Of a stretch of DNA of 7,104 nucleotides, positions 5,480 through 7,104 are shown in pieces. Location: the NCBI GenBank assembly GCA_947455385.1, contig CANGNR010000060.1, forward strand, positions 1 to 7,104, read 5' to 3'. The notes under the pieces were generated by a model. It did not search any database and had not been told where the DNA came from. It worked only from the letters and a program-made list of their open reading frames with translations. The first letter of the stretch is position 1, and the number at the start of each line of letters is the position of its first letter. Origin of the DNA: Microbacteriaceae bacterium. GTDB taxonomy: Bacteria > Actinomycetota > Actinomycetes > Actinomycetales > Microbacteriaceae. The position numbers and the translations under genes were made by a program.

Positions 5480-6259
5480 ATGGGCTCAAAAATGCATGGG
5501 CGGACGGTAGTCGTCACCGGTGGCGGGTCTGGCATTGGACGTGGCATTTCTAAGGGGCTCGCGGCCGAAGGGGCCAACGTTGTCATCGCTGACCTAGATT
5601 TGTCGGCAGCCGAGGGTGTTGCAACTGAGATCACGGCGGCGGGTGGACAAGCCCTCGCGGTCAAAATGGATGTCACCAACCGCGCAGAGGTTCAGGCGGG
5701 CATTGCGGCTGGTGTGGCCAAGTACGGGCGGCTTGACTGCTACTTCAACAACGCAGGCTTTAACAAGCCGATGAAGTTTCTCGATGTCACCGAGCAAAAT
5801 TTTGAGGCCATCATGAGGGTGAACGCCTTAGCCGTTTTGGTTGGCACGCAGGAGGCTGCGAAGCAGTACATCCGTCAGGGAACCGGCGGCAAGGTCGTCA
5901 ACACGGCGTCGATTGCGGGCCGCACGGGATTCGCAAGTTTCACGCCCTACAGTGCATCCAAGGCTGCCGTCATCTCGATTACTCAGGGTGCAGCACGCTC
6001 ACTCGCCGAACACAAAATCACGGTGAACGCATTCTCGCCCGGTGTTGTTGATACACCGCTCTGGGTGACCTTGGATAAAGATCTGGAAGAAATCGGCGAG
6101 GGCGATTCTGGTTTTGACTCGATGGCTGCGGGAATCCTCATCGGAAGGCCGGCTGCGCCCGAGGACATTGTTCCGACCGCGCTGTTTCTCGCTAGCAGCG
6201 ACTCTGACTACATCACCGGCCAGACGATGGCCATCGACGGCGGCATGATTCTGGTCTAG
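5480..6259 (+). CDS. SDR family NAD(P)-dependent oxidoreductase (acetoin/butanediol or polyol dehydrogenase-like)
   Basis: The 259-residue product is a classical short-chain dehydrogenase. It has TGGGSGIG (13-20), Asp38 at the end of strand 2 (favours NAD over NADP), DV (64-65) and NNAG (90-93). The catalytic tetrad Asn115, Ser144, Tyr157, Lys161 is complete, and SPGVVDT (186-192) follows. The C-terminal part, DTPLW, GILIGRPAAPEDI and SDSDYITGQ to the terminal DGGM, resembles meso-2,3-butanediol/acetoin reductases and sugar-alcohol dehydrogenases. It should be a soluble oxidoreductase acting on a small hydroxy/keto compound; the exact substrate cannot be read from sequence. The start at 5480 is chosen from the GAGGAGG spacing; 5477 would add one Met. 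The M24 gene starts 31 bases after its stop with its own ribosome binding site, so the two are probably co-transcribed from the promoter near 5405-5433. Confidence 0.92.
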   Translation: MGSKMHGRTVVVTGGGSGIGRGISKGLAAEGANVVIADLDLSAAEGVATEITAAGGQALAVKMDVTNRAEVQAGIAAGVAKYGRLDCYFNNAGFNKPMKFLDVTEQNFEAIMRVNALAVLVGTQEAAKQYIRQGTGGKVVNTASIAGRTGFASFTPYSASKAAVISITQGAARSLAEHKITVNAFSPGVVDTPLWVTLDKDLEEIGEGDSGFDSMAAGILIGRPAAPEDIVPTALFLASSDSDYITGQTMAIDGGMILV

Positions 6260-6290
6260 CCAGGATCGCAAAGGTAATGAAAGGCAAATC

Positions 6291-7104
6291 ATGACAACTG
6301 CAACCTTCGGAACCAACCAGGTTGACTGGGAACAGCGACTCGACTTCGACAAGTTGCGCACGGATCGCCTGGCGAACCTAAAGGCAGAGCTCGTCAAGTC
6401 GGATCTCGGAGCGCTCTTGGCTTTCGATTTCGCTAACATTCGCTACATGTCGTCGACCCACATCGGCACCTGGGCTATTGACAAGGCAATTCGTTTCGCC
6501 CTGGTGACCAGAAACAGCGACCCAATCGTTTGGGATTTTGGGTCGGCGGCAAAACACCACAAGCTCTATAACCCGTGGCTCGACACCACCACCGCCGAGG
6601 CCGACGCCGACCCTCACGCCCCGCACCACGGAGCCGTCAAGCCTCGACTCGAATCGGGTGCCCGTGCCGGCATCTCGACTCTTCGCGGTGCGTTCAACCC
6701 TGACGCAGGCATCGCGGATGAAGTCGCCGCCAAGATCAAGCGCGAGCTCGAGAAGTTCGGTCTGCTCAATGAACCACTCGGAATCGACATCGTCGAACTC
6801 CCAATCCTCTTCGCCCTGCAGCGCGCTGGCGTCACCGTGGTTGACGGCCAGCAGGTGTTCTTGAACGCTCGCGCCATCAAGACATCCGAGGAAATCGGGT
6901 TGCTCACGCAGGCGGCTTCGATGGTGGATGCCGCATACGAGAAGCTGTACGAGTTCCTGCGACCCGGAGTGAAAGAAAACGAAGCCGTTGGTCTCGTCTC
7001 CAAGGTGCTCTATGACCTCGGCTCGGAGTATGTCGAGGGCGTCAACGCAATCTCGGGCGAGCGCTGCTCGCCACACCCTCACGTCTACTCGGACCGCCTG
7101 ATTC
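6291..7104 (+). CDS. M24 family metallohydrolase, Xaa-Pro peptidase/DddP-like, N-terminal part (3' end outside window)
   Basis: The frame opens at ATG 6291 and stays open to the window edge, giving 271 residues without a stop. GAAAGG (6279-6284) lies 6 nt upstream and supports the start. Residues ~20-97 (LLAFDFANIRYMSS, then WAIDKAIRFALVTRNSDPIVWDFG) match the creatinase/prolidase-type N-terminal domain, and resemble the equivalent LLMFDPLNIRYATDS and MVMWD regions I recall for the DMSP lyase DddP. ARAIKTSEEIGLLTQAASMVDAAYEKL (193-219) is the standard entry to the pita-bread catalytic domain. SGERCSPHPHVYSDR (255-269) is the substrate-side segment before the metal site. The metal-binding Asp/His/Glu residues lie beyond the window, so activity and reaction cannot be judged. 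Alternatives are an Xaa-Pro aminopeptidase, an ectoine-hydrolase-like or creatinase-like C-N hydrolase, or a DddP-type lyase. M24 membership is firm, the subfamily is inference. Confidence 0.87.
   Translation, partial: MTTATFGTNQVDWEQRLDFDKLRTDRLANLKAELVKSDLGALLAFDFANIRYMSSTHIGTWAIDKAIRFALVTRNSDPIVWDFGSAAKHHKLYNPWLDTTTAEADADPHAPHHGAVKPRLESGARAGISTLRGAFNPDAGIADEVAAKIKRELEKFGLLNEPLGIDIVELPILFALQRAGVTVVDGQQVFLNARAIKTSEEIGLLTQAASMVDAAYEKLYEFLRPGVKENEAVGLVSKVLYDLGSEYVEGVNAISGERCSPHPHVYSDRLI

Noticed and set aside
6378..7082. A 234-residue open frame on the minus strand
   Set aside because: It lies wholly antisense to the M24 gene, has no family-like motifs or ribosome binding site, and the plus-strand frame gives a clearly recognisable protein.
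6291..7104. Calling the M24 gene dddP outright
   Set aside because: The metal ligands and DddP-defining residues are beyond the window, so only a resemblance can be claimed.

Overview
The window looks like chromosomal DNA from an actinobacterium, most likely a Microbacteriaceae-type lineage. This rests on moderately GC-rich coding DNA, a tRNA-Tyr with no encoded CCA end, candidate leaderless starts (TANNNT about 6 nt before an ATG), and the protein families present. The genus is not determined. Genes are tightly packed, with no non-coding stretch over 300 bases and no sign of a phage, insertion sequence or CRISPR array.

Left part (1-3390): the end of a GH36 alpha-galactosidase gene overlaps by one base the start of an MFS transporter gene, so the two probably form one operon for galactoside or other small-molecule use. 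Their transcription runs toward yajQ, and a stable hairpin covers the transporter's stop codon. yajQ (nucleotide-binding YajQ family) and a LacI-family repressor gene lie on the minus strand, 9 nt apart; yajQ may also have its own leaderless promoter over the repressor's stop codon.

Middle (3391-4747): a divergent region leads into tRNA-Tyr(GTA). The tRNA is followed by a textbook intrinsic terminator, then by a zinc-dependent alcohol/aldehyde dehydrogenase (YahK/CAD-like), which may be leaderless.

Right part (4748-7104): a VOC (glyoxalase-fold) metalloenzyme gene on the minus strand is divergent from an SDR dehydrogenase gene (acetoin/butanediol or polyol dehydrogenase-like). A start-truncated-free but end-truncated M24-family metallohydrolase gene follows the SDR by 31 nt and reaches the window edge. 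This last gene has no stop within the window. Its N-terminal region resembles the DddP/creatinase/prolidase-like branch of M24. SDR and M24 look co-transcribed. The VOC-SDR intergenic region carries an 8-bp word in inverted copies and a direct repeat over a good sigma-70-type promoter, which suggests shared regulation of a small catabolic module (ADH, VOC, SDR, M24) of unknown substrate. This module is the most interesting part of the window, but nothing here proves a new system.
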